Program-made: the position numbers and the translations under genes
Source: Planktothrix tepida PCC 9214
Lineage (GTDB): Bacteria > Cyanobacteriota > Cyanobacteriia > Cyanobacteriales > Microcoleaceae
DNA: 64,000 nucleotides
Direction: 5' to 3'
NCBI RefSeq assembly: GCF_900009145.1
Contig: NZ_LN889796.1
Span: 313,602-377,601 of the forward strand
Notes under the pieces: generated by a model
What the model saw: only the letters and a program-made list of their open reading frames with translations
What the model was told of the DNA's origin: nothing
Database searches by the model: none
In this document: piece after piece, positions 9,286 to 18,993 of the stretch
How the letters are laid out: the number at the start of each line of letters is the position of its first letter
Numbering within the stretch: the first letter of the stretch is position 1

Positions 9286-9555
9286 GAGCTCAGGTTTGGG
9301 TAAAGGGGAGACTAGATAGAATGATTCTATCTAAAGATAGATGAAAAAACGTGAAAGTTATTATATCTTATCATCTTTAAAACTCAGAAGTTGAGTTCGT
9401 TTTATTTGTTTTGATTAAACTTTAAACAGAGAATTAATAACCTTAAATCTTTATCTTTCTAGGCTAAATCAAGCTCTAATTCAACTAAATTTATTGAGAT
9501 TGAACATTCCCATTGTTCAAGAAAAATATTCCATGACCGAAGTTCGACAATGGGT

Positions 9556-11826
9556 TTAATAATCTCGATAATAATGGGTTTCTTGTTTATCTCCATTAGC
9601 AACCATTCCTAATACAGGAACCCCGGCGGTGTTAATTTCTCTCAAAGCTAAACTAAAAGCTTCTCGGTCAGTTTTTCCTAAACCCACAACCATCATTAAC
9701 CCATCCGTATGAGGTGCTAATAAATTAGCATCAGCTAACCCTAAAATTGGAGCGGTATCGTAAATAATTAAATCAAAAGATTCCTGCAATTGCTTCATTA
9801 ACTCTTGCATTTGTTTTGAGGATAATAACCGAGTCGGATCAGGATAAAAGTCTCCGGCGGTTAAGACATATAAATTATCCTCGTTAGGAGCTTGTTTAAT
9901 CACGGTTTTAAACTCTAGTTTTTCTGTAATAATATTAGTTAAACCTTGTTGATTTAAAAGCTCTAACATGGTATGAATTCGAGGACAACGTAAATCAGCA
10001 TCAACTAACAAAACCCGTTGACCCATTGCTGCTGCTCCTTGTGCTAAATTCATGGCAATGGTAGATTTTCCATCAGATGGAGTTGCAGATGTAATCACAC
10101 AGGAACGCACAGTTCCTTCAGGATTGAGTAAGCGTAAATTTGTATTTAAAGCTCGGAATGCCTCTTGGAATGGGCTACAAGCGGGATAGGTGATATTAGA
10201 AATATCAAGAGTCGGTGCAACAGAACCCGGAAGCATTAACGCCTCATTACTGGCTGGAATTACCCCTAATAAGGGTAAACCAATACTATCAGTAACTTCA
10301 TGGGTCGTGCGATAAACATTATTGAATCGTTCCAGAATTTGAGCCGTAATTGCTCCTAAGAATAATCCCGCTAATCCTCCTAATGCTAAATTTAAAGGAA
10401 CATTGGGAGAAACAGCCAGTAATTCGCCATTGGTTTGGCTGGGAATGCGAGGAGGTGCAATTAGTTCCCAAGGTTCCGGTTTCGTTTTGGGAACAACTTC
10501 TAATTGCATGGCTTGGCGTTTATTGGTGAGTTCTGTCAGTTGAGTATTCGTGGTTTTTAACTGTTGTTGTAAACTGTTATAACGACTAAAAACCACCGGA
10601 AACACTTGAGAATATTGGTTAAATTCTTGAGCCGCTTTTTCTAAAACTTCATTTCTCACCTTCAACATCTCAATATTATTAGCCGTCATCACTAACTGCT
10701 GGATGAGTTCCATTCTAATAGAATCTTGAAACCGGATAATATTAGGATCAACCTGATCAGAATTTTTTCCTAAAATCCGTTTCGCTTCCTGTTCTAATAA
10801 GGGTAATAATTGCGATCGCTGATCTAATAATACTTGAATTTGAGGAGCATTTCCTTTAAAACGGGCAGATTCAATGGCAATTTTTGTCTCTAATTGTAGT
10901 AACTCTTGCAATAAGCTTTGATATTGGGGAGATTGACTTAAGGCGGATGCGAGTAATGCTTGTTCGGGTTTTAATCCTAATTGTTGTTGTAAGGTTTGAT
11001 ATTGAGATTCCTGTTGCTGAAGTTGAGCTTGAGTTTCTAACTTTTGGGATTGTATTTGACTATTTTGTTGAGCTAAATATTGAGTTTGGAGTTGGGGGTC
11101 AATAAATTTATATTGTTGTTGTATTTTTTGAATTTCTTGCTGAAATTGCGGAATTTTTTTCTCTAATTGAGTAATTTGCTGTTGAATTAACTTGAATTGT
11201 TGTTCCCGATCTTGAGCCTTTTTATCTTCAGGAATACTATATTTTAAATAGCCCTCAGCAAGTTTTTCTAAAACAAATTGCACTTTCTGAGGTTCAGCAT
11301 CTTGATAACTTACCTCTACAATTCGAGTTGCTTTTAACGGTTTAATTGAGAGAATATCATGTTTCCAAAAGGTTTGTCCTGTTGTTTTATTAAACAGAGA
11401 ATCATAAGTCACTTCAGGATAGCGGGTTTGAATCGCTTTCAGAATTCCTGACATTAATTTAGGACTTTGTAAAATTTCGATTTGGGAATAATAATCTAAA
11501 TCGGTCTTCCCCTCTACCTCAGAGGATTTAGGCTGAAGTTGAGGCTGAGATTCAACTAAAATTTGAAACGACCCTTTATATTCAGGAGTTTGATTAATTG
11601 TCCACAGATAAACTCCAGTAGTAACGGCTGTTGTCACTCCTAAAACCGCAATAGCTCGTTTCCATAAAACCTGCCAAAAATTAAATTTTTCTCCCGGATT
11701 ATATTCCAAAGGATATAAATCTGCATCATAATATACAGGACTCCCGGACGGAATTCTTTCTACAGAATAGAGCGGTTTATTTTGAGGATGAGCAGCAGAT
11801 AACCGAGATAATTTCCTAGTTTTCAT
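9556..11826 (-). CDS. Polysaccharide co-polymerase/tyrosine autokinase (Wzc-like)
   Basis: 756-aa inner-membrane protein that controls chain length and export of an exopolysaccharide or capsule. Order: a Wzz-type N-terminal region with a membrane helix at about 55-75, a long Gln-rich coiled coil (about 200-430), a second membrane helix near 475-500, and a C-terminal bacterial tyrosine kinase with Walker A SATPSDGKSTIAMN (about 578-591) and Walker A'-like LLVDADLRCPR (about 605). The tail HYYRDY is a short tyrosine cluster, the usual autophosphorylation site, though only three Tyr remain. It lies 77 bp after the Wza-like gene in the same direction, the classic partner arrangement. Confidence 0.88.
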   Translation of the reverse strand: MKTRKLSRLSAAHPQNKPLYSVERIPSGSPVYYDADLYPLEYNPGEKFNFWQVLWKRAIAVLGVTTAVTTGVYLWTINQTPEYKGSFQILVESQPQLQPKSSEVEGKTDLDYYSQIEILQSPKLMSGILKAIQTRYPEVTYDSLFNKTTGQTFWKHDILSIKPLKATRIVEVSYQDAEPQKVQFVLEKLAEGYLKYSIPEDKKAQDREQQFKLIQQQITQLEKKIPQFQQEIQKIQQQYKFIDPQLQTQYLAQQNSQIQSQKLETQAQLQQQESQYQTLQQQLGLKPEQALLASALSQSPQYQSLLQELLQLETKIAIESARFKGNAPQIQVLLDQRSQLLPLLEQEAKRILGKNSDQVDPNIIRFQDSIRMELIQQLVMTANNIEMLKVRNEVLEKAAQEFNQYSQVFPVVFSRYNSLQQQLKTTNTQLTELTNKRQAMQLEVVPKTKPEPWELIAPPRIPSQTNGELLAVSPNVPLNLALGGLAGLFLGAITAQILERFNNVYRTTHEVTDSIGLPLLGVIPASNEALMLPGSVAPTLDISNITYPACSPFQEAFRALNTNLRLLNPEGTVRSCVITSATPSDGKSTIAMNLAQGAAAMGQRVLLVDADLRCPRIHTMLELLNQQGLTNIITEKLEFKTVIKQAPNEDNLYVLTAGDFYPDPTRLLSSKQMQELMKQLQESFDLIIYDTAPILGLADANLLAPHTDGLMMVVGLGKTDREAFSLALREINTAGVPVLGMVANGDKQETHYYRDY

Positions 11827-11903
11827 CTTAATTTTGGGGGTAATTTCAACAATTTAAGTTTTGTAATTCGTAATTCTTAATTCGTAATTCCCTATTCCCT
11901 CTC

Positions 11904-13466
11904 CTAAAAAATATTAACAAACCGAAATAATCCCAAGAAATTGTTAATCGGACTTAAGGAATTTAACACTGTTCCTAAACCATCTCGGAAGGAAGCCCCC
12001 CCCGACCGACCGACAACAATAACATCATTATTTCTCAGCTTAGGATTCGTTTCTTCGTTTACTTGCGCCGATAAATTAATCGGAATTGGTCGTCGAGAAA
12101 CTGTTCCATTGGGATGTAAGCGAATTAACTCCACCTCTTTCTTATTAGCACGAGATTCATTAAATCCCCCCGCCTCCACCAGCGCTTGATTCAGGGATGT
12201 ATTCGGAGCAACACTTTTCGCCCCTGGAGAGACCACTTCACCCACAATACTAATTTTTAGCGTATCAGGAGAAAAACTCGCGGCGGCTACTTCTGCATTT
12301 TCTTCCGTTTCAGCCGTTGTCGCCGTGGGCACAATAATTGTATCTCCCTGTTGTAACATCGCATCTTGAGTGACATCTCCTTCCTGTAAAAGTTTCCACA
12401 GGTCAACCTGAATGTGTTGTTCTGTTCCCGTCCGGGTCAGACGTCTTACCTGAATATTTCTAATATCCGCTTGGGACGTAATTCCCCCCGCCACTTTCAA
12501 GGCTTGTGTTACAGTCAATATTCCCCCACTGGCCGTTGAAACAACACCTTCAGTTAATTGACCCGGTTCTGGGGAAACTTGGGGAATGGGTTCAGCCCTT
12601 AAGGTATGGGTTCCAGGGCGATTAACCGCCCCAACAACCGCTACATTAATCGGTTGATTGTTATTACTGGCAAAATTAGCCGTAACTAATTGGGAAGATT
12701 CCAGCGCATTGTGTTCTGTGGCGGTGGGAATATATATCGTGTCACCATCGCGCAAAGTAATATCCTGGCGTAAATCCCCCGTTTGTACCAATTCCCATAA
12801 ATCCAAATTCAGAATTTTTTCTCCCCCATTTCCCAGAGAACGACGAATTTTCACCTGTCGAACATCCGCCGAGGCGGTAATTCCTCCGGCCATTTGCAAA
12901 ACACGGGTAATGGTTGGTAAACGCCCCCCCATCTTCTGCACTTCTGGAGTCGCCATTAAGGAATTGTTCGTAGAGACGCGCCATGGCGCGTCTGTACTCG
13001 CAGACAACATATAAGACCCCGGACGTTGAACCTCTCCAGTCACAGCAATTTGTAGAGGACGGGCTGCGAGTAATTGCACCGTTAATAAAGGTCGTTGTAA
13101 ATATTCCCCGTAGCGTTGTTGAACAATGGCGGTTACTTGGTCTAAGGTGAGCCCTTTCACCACCAAATTCCCAATTAAGGGCAAATTTACAGAACCATCA
13201 ATTCCAACTTGATGCTGACCATTATTGCCACTATATTCAGGAACATTAAAAATATCCAGTTGGAGCAAATCTCCTGGCCCTAGGGTATAACCTTGGCTAT
13301 CTTCAACGGGGAAATTTCCGGTTGATGGAGGAACCTGTATCGCTTGAGAAAAGGGCGATTGAGCCTGGGTTGTTGATGAATGTCCAACGATGACCGCAAC
13401 GGTCACGAAAAACCCCCATAGGGTTAATTTGGGTTTTGAAAATAGAATTTTTGCCATTGAATCCAA
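11904..13466 (-). CDS. Polysaccharide export protein with SLBB repeats (Wza-like)
   Basis: Periplasmic/outer-membrane export channel protein of 520 aa. An N-terminal signal peptide (about 5-36, ending TTQAQ) precedes a polysaccharide-export domain (YTLGPGDLLQLDIFNVPEYSG, about 60-140) and three SLBB-like repeats that each begin with a V-GEV-RPGSY/T type strand (about 150, 285 and 415). Met4 (13457) is an alternative start. A 28-bp dispersed palindrome (12970-12997) lies in frame inside the first SLBB region and encodes TDAPWRVST, so part of this coding region is probably an insertion. Upstream, a 61-bp palindromic repeat ends 10 bp before the start. Confidence 0.85.
   Translation of the reverse strand: MDSMAKILFSKPKLTLWGFFVTVAVIVGHSSTTQAQSPFSQAIQVPPSTGNFPVEDSQGYTLGPGDLLQLDIFNVPEYSGNNGQHQVGIDGSVNLPLIGNLVVKGLTLDQVTAIVQQRYGEYLQRPLLTVQLLAARPLQIAVTGEVQRPGSYMLSASTDAPWRVSTNNSLMATPEVQKMGGRLPTITRVLQMAGGITASADVRQVKIRRSLGNGGEKILNLDLWELVQTGDLRQDITLRDGDTIYIPTATEHNALESSQLVTANFASNNNQPINVAVVGAVNRPGTHTLRAEPIPQVSPEPGQLTEGVVSTASGGILTVTQALKVAGGITSQADIRNIQVRRLTRTGTEQHIQVDLWKLLQEGDVTQDAMLQQGDTIIVPTATTAETEENAEVAAASFSPDTLKISIVGEVVSPGAKSVAPNTSLNQALVEAGGFNESRANKKEVELIRLHPNGTVSRRPIPINLSAQVNEETNPKLRNNDVIVVGRSGGASFRDGLGTVLNSLSPINNFLGLFRFVNIF
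12970..12997. repeat. 28-bp dispersed palindrome inside a coding region
   Basis: The sequence from GTAGAGACGCGCC to GGCGCGTCTGTAC is self-complementary around CCATGG except for one pair. Palindromes of this kind (GTAGAGACGCGCCATGGCGC...) are scattered through many cyanobacterial genomes as small interspersed repeats. Here it is read through in frame by the Wza-like gene. Confidence 0.75.
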
Positions 13467-13475
13467 ATATTATGC

Positions 13476-13536
13476 GTAGTAAGCCCTTTAGGGCTTTTCC
13501 CCCATCTTTTGTATTCAGCCCTGAAGGGCTTACTAC
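13476..13536. repeat. 61-bp palindromic interspersed element
   Basis: Arms GTAGTAAGCCCTTTAGGGCT (13476-13495) and AGCCCTGAAGGGCTTACTAC (13517-13536) are inverted copies with one mismatch, and each arm is itself a small palindrome. It lies between the divergent Wza-like and FAD oxidoreductase genes and would fold in the 5' UTR of the former. Confidence 0.7.
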
Positions 13537-13615
13537 AAGAATTAACAAATCACCCTGACACTAAACCTGATTTTAACCGATAATTTTTATCGTTGTTTTT
13601 GTTAAAAAACTTCTC

Positions 13616-15415
13616 ATGAATCAATTACAAGCGGATGTTTTAGTGGTTGGGGGAGGAACAGGGGGAACTGCGGCAGCATTACAAGCCGCTCGTCGAGGGG
13701 CAAAGACGATTTTAGTCAGTCAATGGTCAATGTTAGGAGGAATGTTAACATCTGGGGGAGTTCCAGCGCCGGATGGTAATGAATTAGTAGCATTTCAAAC
13801 GGGAATTTGGGGGGCATTTCTCCGGGAATTAAACCAGCGTCAACCGGGAGGATTAGATTATGCTTGGGTGAGTTTCTTTACTTATCATCCCAAAATAGGA
13901 GCTAATATTTTAGCAGATTGGGTGAAAGCAGAACCTAATTTATTATGGATTTCAGGACAGTACCCTTTAGAAGTTGTTAAACAAGAAAATTCTATTACAG
14001 AGGTTCGATTTCAATCTTATATAATTAAAGCGAAAATCATCTTAGATGCAACAGAATTAGGCGACCTTTTAGAACTCGCTGAAATTCCCTATCGTTGGGG
14101 ATGGGAATTACAAACTCAATGGCAAGAACCCAGCGCTCCTCTAGGAGAATTCCCCATCATCAAAAATACCCCTATTCAAGCTCCTACCTGGGTGTTTATG
14201 ATGCAGGATTTTGGAGAAAATCAAATCGCCCCAGAAATTCCAGCACCTCCAATTGAGACTCCAGAATTATTTACAAATGCTTGGAAAAATTACGGTGCAG
14301 AATCGTTTCTCAACTATGGGAAACTTCCGGGTGAACGATTTATGATTAATTGGCCGATTCACGGAAATGATTATGATCAAAAATTAGATCGTTTAATCGG
14401 TTCCGAAACTGAACGGTTACAATTTTGGCAAGAAAGTTTTTGGCATAGTTTAAGTTTTGCCCGGTTTATTCAACAACAACTCGGACGACGTTATGGGTTA
14501 GCAACGGGAACTTTCCCCATAGAAAATCGACCTAATTTTAATACAAATCCAACTATTTTATCCGCTTTTGCTTTACATCCTTATTATCGAGAAAGCCGTC
14601 GAGTTCAAGGATTAACTACCATTCGAGAACAGGATATTTTACCGACTGACAAGGGTTATACGGCTTTATTACCCATCAATGAAAGGGGAGAATGTGAAGC
14701 GATCGCTATTGGAAATTATGCTAATGATCATCATTATACCACTTTTGAATGGCTTGTAAAACCTAAAAGTTTACGTTGGGGAGGACGTTGGACAGGAACT
14801 CCTTTTACTATTCCCTATCGAGCGTTAATTCCTATTAGTGTTGATAATTTATTCGTCTGTGAAAAAAATATTTCTGTTTCCCATATTGCTAACGGTGCGA
14901 CTCGTTTACAACCTGTGGTATTAGGAATAGGACAGGCGACAGGAATGGCAGCAGCGTTATGTATTGAACAAGGAATAAAACCCCATGAATTATCGGTTAG
15001 AACGTTACAAAATGCTTTGCTAACTGATAGAATTGCTCCGCAAGCGGTGATTCCTTTATTTAATTTAACTCCCGATCACCCTGATTGGTTAAAGTGGCAA
15101 TATTATTATTTAGATCACCCTGAATTATATCCGATTGATGCTAATTGTCCCGCATTTGGAATTTCTTCCTATCCTTCTCCGAATAGTCAGCCTTTTTCAG
15201 GTGTTTTTCAGCGTCAACAGGATCAAGATTATACCTTTACCCTAACTCAAGGAAAATTTACAGGTCAAACGGCAAAATTAGTCACGTTACACCCAGAAAT
15301 TAACGAACAATTACAAAACCTTATTAGTCCCTCAACCTTAACGCTTTACGGACGATTCAATCTTTCAGGAAATTGGTTAATTGTAGAAACCTTGAATTCC
15401 ATTCAAAACCCTTAA
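13616..15415 (+). CDS. FAD-dependent oxidoreductase
   Basis: 599-aa flavoprotein. The N-terminus has the dinucleotide fold ADVLVVGGGTGGTAAALQAARRG (about 6-28), followed by SMLGGMLTSGGVPAP, typical of the 'FAD_oxidored' family, and a later GNYANDHHY/NGATRLQPVVLGIGQATGMAA segment closing the FAD site (about 435-460). No signal peptide is seen, so it is likely cytoplasmic. The substrate is unknown; related proteins are often annotated as xanthan-lyase-associated or geranylgeranyl-reductase-like, but only the cofactor is supported here. It is divergent from the polysaccharide export pair. Confidence 0.8.
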   Translation: MNQLQADVLVVGGGTGGTAAALQAARRGAKTILVSQWSMLGGMLTSGGVPAPDGNELVAFQTGIWGAFLRELNQRQPGGLDYAWVSFFTYHPKIGANILADWVKAEPNLLWISGQYPLEVVKQENSITEVRFQSYIIKAKIILDATELGDLLELAEIPYRWGWELQTQWQEPSAPLGEFPIIKNTPIQAPTWVFMMQDFGENQIAPEIPAPPIETPELFTNAWKNYGAESFLNYGKLPGERFMINWPIHGNDYDQKLDRLIGSETERLQFWQESFWHSLSFARFIQQQLGRRYGLATGTFPIENRPNFNTNPTILSAFALHPYYRESRRVQGLTTIREQDILPTDKGYTALLPINERGECEAIAIGNYANDHHYTTFEWLVKPKSLRWGGRWTGTPFTIPYRALIPISVDNLFVCEKNISVSHIANGATRLQPVVLGIGQATGMAAALCIEQGIKPHELSVRTLQNALLTDRIAPQAVIPLFNLTPDHPDWLKWQYYYLDHPELYPIDANCPAFGISSYPSPNSQPFSGVFQRQQDQDYTFTLTQGKFTGQTAKLVTLHPEINEQLQNLISPSTLTLYGRFNLSGNWLIVETLNSIQNP

Positions 15416-15603
15416 AAGCGGTTTTCTGAAAGTTAATTGATGTCAGTTTATTGATCAGACTGATTTCTAACTTTTACACCCGTTAAAAAAGGGTTAATAC
15501 CCGGATTAAATCAGGAGAAGTCAAAAACGTTTTCCGACTAATCCTGATCTAAAGACTCAGGGTTTGTATACAGAAGTGGATAGACTTAAACGGACACTCT
15601 ATT

Positions 15604-15831
15604 ATGCAAACCTATACATCTTTAGTTTTATCAGTTTCTTTATTGATTGGTCTGACAACTAACGCTTTAGCTGTTAATCCTAGTGCCCATCAATTATCAG
15701 ATATTCTAACTGACCAACAATTACTTTCCGCCCGCACCCGACTCAATGGCCCCTATGAACCCGACCGAGGTGGTGGACGTCGGGATTTCATGGATACGAC
15801 CCATTCTAATGATGTGAATGCTCAACTTTAA
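15604..15831 (+). CDS. Small secreted hypothetical protein
   Basis: 75 aa with a signal peptide (about 1-23, VSLLIGLTTNALA). The mature part is short and polar and carries GPYEPDRGGGRRD, a motif seen in small cyanobacterial secreted proteins that I cannot assign to a function. A stem-loop follows at 15866-15898. Confidence 0.6.
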   Translation: MQTYTSLVLSVSLLIGLTTNALAVNPSAHQLSDILTDQQLLSARTRLNGPYEPDRGGGRRDFMDTTHSNDVNAQL

Positions 15832-15865
15832 TTAAGGCTTAAAAATCAATAAAAACCACGCCATC

Positions 15866-15898
15866 AGAAGCCCGGTTTCTTGAAGAAATCGGGTTTCT
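15866..15898. terminator. Bidirectional hairpin between convergent genes
   Basis: AGAAGCCCGGTTTCT and AGAAATCGGGTTTCT pair with two mismatches around a 3-nt loop. It belongs to a family of AGAAACCGGGTTTCT-like repeats also seen at 17052, 17104, 47261 and 47313. Confidence 0.6.
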
Positions 15899-17009
15899 AT
15901 AATTGTTTAAAAAAAACTAAACCACTATAAAGATGAAAGGCATTATCCCAAAGACTTTCCGATTTACGAGGTACATCAATATAAGGGATAAGACGGCCTA
16001 GAAGTTGAGTATAATCTAAGGTGGTTTCTGCAAAAGGCGTAAATTCTGACCACAGTTGAGTCTGGGTTAAAGATTGATTTAACTGTTCAGTTAACAAATT
16101 CCAGTTAATGCGAGTGGTGTTTTGGCTTTGGGGAAGGGCTTGAGTTTCCTGAGAAAATTGACTAAAATCTATTCCGTCTTGAAAATTATAACTGTGATCA
16201 CAAAATCTTAAAATACAACGTCGTTTTGGTAAATGTAAATCCAAAATTTGAGCATAATCTTGAGTCATTTCTTTATGCCGAAATCGATCTGATTTTCGAC
16301 GACGTGGATCATAATCAAACATTTCTATAAATAACGGTAATACTCCTTCAACCCGTTGACTAACTTCTTGCCAACTAAACGTCAGAGAACCCAATTGATC
16401 CTGTTCATTTTGACAAATAATTGTCGGTTGTGGCGATAAAGATTGCAGGGATTGAACCCGAAATACATGAAGATTTTGAATCTCTGTTAAGGCGACCCAA
16501 AACACAGGAATTCCCGCCTCTAACATTTCTTGACCATAGACTTTTAATTCTCCCATTTCCCCTGTTTTATACAGTCGCCAACCCCGACTTTGTAGCTGCA
16601 TTCGGGCGGTATAGGGATCGGTTTTTAACATTCGGGCAAGGGTTTTGGCGGCATTTTGCTTTTGTTCGGGGGCCAGAGGTTCTAAAATTAAAACACCGGG
16701 TTCAGTATTACTCGGATCAGCTTTAGCGTCAACAATGGCCTGTTGGCGTCGATTTTGTTCAATGGTTTCAATTCGTTGTAATCCCTGACGCGCCTGGGCA
16801 ACGATTTTAGGGTTAGTGGCATCCTTCAATAATTTTCGATAAACCTTTTCCGCCGTTTCCAGTTTATCTGTGCCTTCATACCAACGCCCCGCATACAATT
16901 TTACCCAAGGATTTTGGGGTACTTGCTGTTGCAGTTGCTTTAAGAGTTTTGCGGCTTGGCGGTAGTCCTGACGGTCTAGGGCTTCTGCCACTTGTTCAAG
17001 TTCTATCAT
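15897..17009 (-). CDS. Tetratricopeptide repeat protein
   Basis: 370 aa. Residues about 1-100 are two to three TPR-like helical hairpins (AEALDRQDYRQAAKLLKQL, then WVKLYAGRWYEGTDKLETA). The remainder is a mixed alpha/beta region that I do not recognise; it contains RRRKSDRFRHKEM and a CDHSYNFQDGIDFSQ segment. No signal peptide or membrane helix. It seems to be a conserved cyanobacterial protein of unknown role. Confidence 0.7.
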   Translation of the reverse strand: MIELEQVAEALDRQDYRQAAKLLKQLQQQVPQNPWVKLYAGRWYEGTDKLETAEKVYRKLLKDATNPKIVAQARQGLQRIETIEQNRRQQAIVDAKADPSNTEPGVLILEPLAPEQKQNAAKTLARMLKTDPYTARMQLQSRGWRLYKTGEMGELKVYGQEMLEAGIPVFWVALTEIQNLHVFRVQSLQSLSPQPTIICQNEQDQLGSLTFSWQEVSQRVEGVLPLFIEMFDYDPRRRKSDRFRHKEMTQDYAQILDLHLPKRRCILRFCDHSYNFQDGIDFSQFSQETQALPQSQNTTRINWNLLTEQLNQSLTQTQLWSEFTPFAETTLDYTQLLGRLIPYIDVPRKSESLWDNAFHLYSGLVFFKQL

Positions 17010-17051
17010 TGGTTTTACCCTATTGCCCTACTGTTATTGTGCCATTTTCTG

Positions 17052-17118
17052 AAAAACCCGGTTTCTTTGGCTTCCCCTGAACCTGAAATTAATGGATTGA
17101 TTCAGAAACCGGGTTTTT
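17052..17118 (-). terminator. Long hairpin built from two dispersed repeats
   Basis: AAAAACCCGGTTTCT (17052-17066) and AGAAACCGGGTTTTT (17104-17118) are perfect 15-bp inverted copies separated by 37 nt. It lies downstream of the secreted-protein gene at 17187-17714 and could end its transcript. Confidence 0.55.
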
Positions 17119-17186
17119 GTTTTGATAATAAAATCACCTCCCCGTGATTAACAGGAAGGTGAAAAAATAAGGAGGGTTAAATCCGC

Positions 17187-17714
17187 TTATTTGGGGCAAA
17201 CAGCAATATTATTGGCGTTGAGAACAATTGTTCCGGCTGGTTTTTGTTGAATTAAGATCGGGTTGCCTGTATCAGTTTTGATGAGTAAAGGACTTAAACC
17301 CAGACATCCTTGAATCGCTTCTCCCCATTCTTCGACTTTGCGGGTATATTCAGCCCGAATCCGGGGAACATCATCTAAGGTAATACCATTGGGGATGGGA
17401 GGTAAATTAGGGATAAACACCGTATCGGTAATCACCGCGTCACTGGTAATGCTTTTATCAACGCCTAATTCATAGATAATCGGATATTTGAATGCAGAAG
17501 GTAAGGTTCTATCCGGTAACGCTAAATCAGGTAAAGTTTCATAGATAGGGGGATCAACCCGTCCGGTATCGGGATCTTTGGGTTGATATTTATAGTCAAA
17601 GTCAGAGGGAACCACAGGTACCCCAATCGGATTTTGAGCCACAGCAGGTAATTGTGAACCTACTGCGATTAGGGCGCATAACCCACCAAGCAGTTTAGAC
17701 TTCATTGTTTTCAT
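17187..17714 (-). CDS. Secreted hypothetical protein, 175 aa
   Basis: A clear signal peptide (about 1-26, LLGGLCALIAVGSQLPAVAQ) precedes a proline-rich, soluble mature domain with two Cys (GCLGLSPLL and the terminal AVCPK) that could form a disulfide. I do not recognise the family. GAGG before the ATG is a fair ribosome-binding site. It is divergent from era. Confidence 0.65.
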   Translation of the reverse strand: MKTMKSKLLGGLCALIAVGSQLPAVAQNPIGVPVVPSDFDYKYQPKDPDTGRVDPPIYETLPDLALPDRTLPSAFKYPIIYELGVDKSITSDAVITDTVFIPNLPPIPNGITLDDVPRIRAEYTRKVEEWGEAIQGCLGLSPLLIKTDTGNPILIQQKPAGTIVLNANNIAVCPK

Positions 17715-17914
17715 CTCCTCAATCTCACCAGCGTGAATTATCTAACACCAAAGCAATCGCTTTTTGAGTTGGACTGGGTTTCTATCTTAGATCACTAAGA
17801 TAGAGTTACTTGGCAACTCTATCAAATTTTACTCTCTATATCAAGGGAGATGGGGGACAAGCAGGCCACCTATGAACCCGGTGTTCGGGAAGAGGGGGCG
17901 GAGAATCAAGTACA

Positions 17915-18892
17915 ATGAATAGAACAAAGGATTACCACATCAACGGGAACACAATATTCATGGATGGGTTTGAAGGTGTAACGATTCCCTTACCGCCAGA
18001 GGGATATAAATCGGGATTTATCGGGATTATTGGTCGTCCGAATGTCGGGAAATCAACCTTAATGAATCAGATGGTGGGTCAAAAAATCGCCATCACGTCC
18101 CCTGTTGCTCAAACGACACGCAACCGTTTGCGCGGAATTCTCACCACTCCCGACGCTCAAATTATTTTTGTTGATACCCCTGGAATTCATAAACCCCATC
18201 ATCAATTGGGTAAGGTTTTAGTTCAAAATGCTAAATTAGCGATTCAGTCTGTTGATGTTTTATTATTTGTCGTTGATAGTTCGGTGGATGCGGGCGGAGG
18301 CGATCGCTATATTGTAGAATTACTTGAACACGTCCAGGTTCCGGTAATTCTGGGACTCAATAAACAAGATCAACAACCTTCCGATTATCAATATCTTGAT
18401 CAAACCTATCAACAACTCGCCCAACCTTATCAATGGCCGATTGCTAAATTTTCTGCTTTAACCGGGGAAGGTGTTGATAATTTACAACGGTTATTAATTG
18501 ATCGTTTAGAACCTGGCCCCTATTATTATCCCCCTGATTTAGTGACGGATCAACCTGAACGTTTCATTATTGGGGAATTGATTCGAGAACAAATTTTATA
18601 CAATACCCGCGAAGAAGTCCCCCATTCTGTTGCGATTTCCGTTGACCGTGTGGAGGAAGATCCTAAAATTACTCGAATTTTAGCGACCATTCATGTTGAG
18701 CGACCTTCCCAAAAAGGAATTTTAATTGGTCATCAGGGAAGTATGCTTAAAACCATTGGAAGTGATGCGCGTCAACAAATTCAAAAGTTAATTGACGGAA
18801 AAGTCTATTTAGAATTGTTTGTGAAAGTTCAACCGAAATGGCGACAGTCCCGCAGTCAGTTAGCGGATTTAGGGTATCAAGTTGAACAATAA
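17915..18892 (+). CDS. era: GTPase Era
   Basis: Ribosome-assembly GTPase that binds 16S rRNA during 30S maturation. G1 GRPNVGKST (about 40-48), G2 region TTRNRLRGI, G3 DTPG (about 88-91), G4 NKQD (about 145), G5 SALTGEG, then a KH domain with GHQGSMLKTIG near 280. Length 325 aa is about 20 longer than usual because of the N-terminus; Met16 at 17960 (MDGFEGVTIPLPPEG) is a credible alternative start. It appears monocistronic. Confidence 0.93.
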   Translation: MNRTKDYHINGNTIFMDGFEGVTIPLPPEGYKSGFIGIIGRPNVGKSTLMNQMVGQKIAITSPVAQTTRNRLRGILTTPDAQIIFVDTPGIHKPHHQLGKVLVQNAKLAIQSVDVLLFVVDSSVDAGGGDRYIVELLEHVQVPVILGLNKQDQQPSDYQYLDQTYQQLAQPYQWPIAKFSALTGEGVDNLQRLLIDRLEPGPYYYPPDLVTDQPERFIIGELIREQILYNTREEVPHSVAISVDRVEEDPKITRILATIHVERPSQKGILIGHQGSMLKTIGSDARQQIQKLIDGKVYLELFVKVQPKWRQSRSQLADLGYQVEQ

Positions 18893-18912
18893 TAAGGTGG
18901 GTCTGAAGAAAG

Positions 18913-18993
18913 TTGATTCGTATTTATACTTAAAATTTGAGCAATCTCAATGTATCTCAGGAGTGCAGCAGAAATTGACTCCGTATTTATACT
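18913..18993. repeat. Imperfect direct repeat after era
   Basis: TTGATTCGTATTTATACT (18913-18930) and TTGACTCCGTATTTATACT (18975-18993) share 12 exact bases (CGTATTTATACT) plus the TTGA-TC start. The rest of 18893-19214 has no open frame that I can support and no recognised RNA. Confidence 0.4.
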
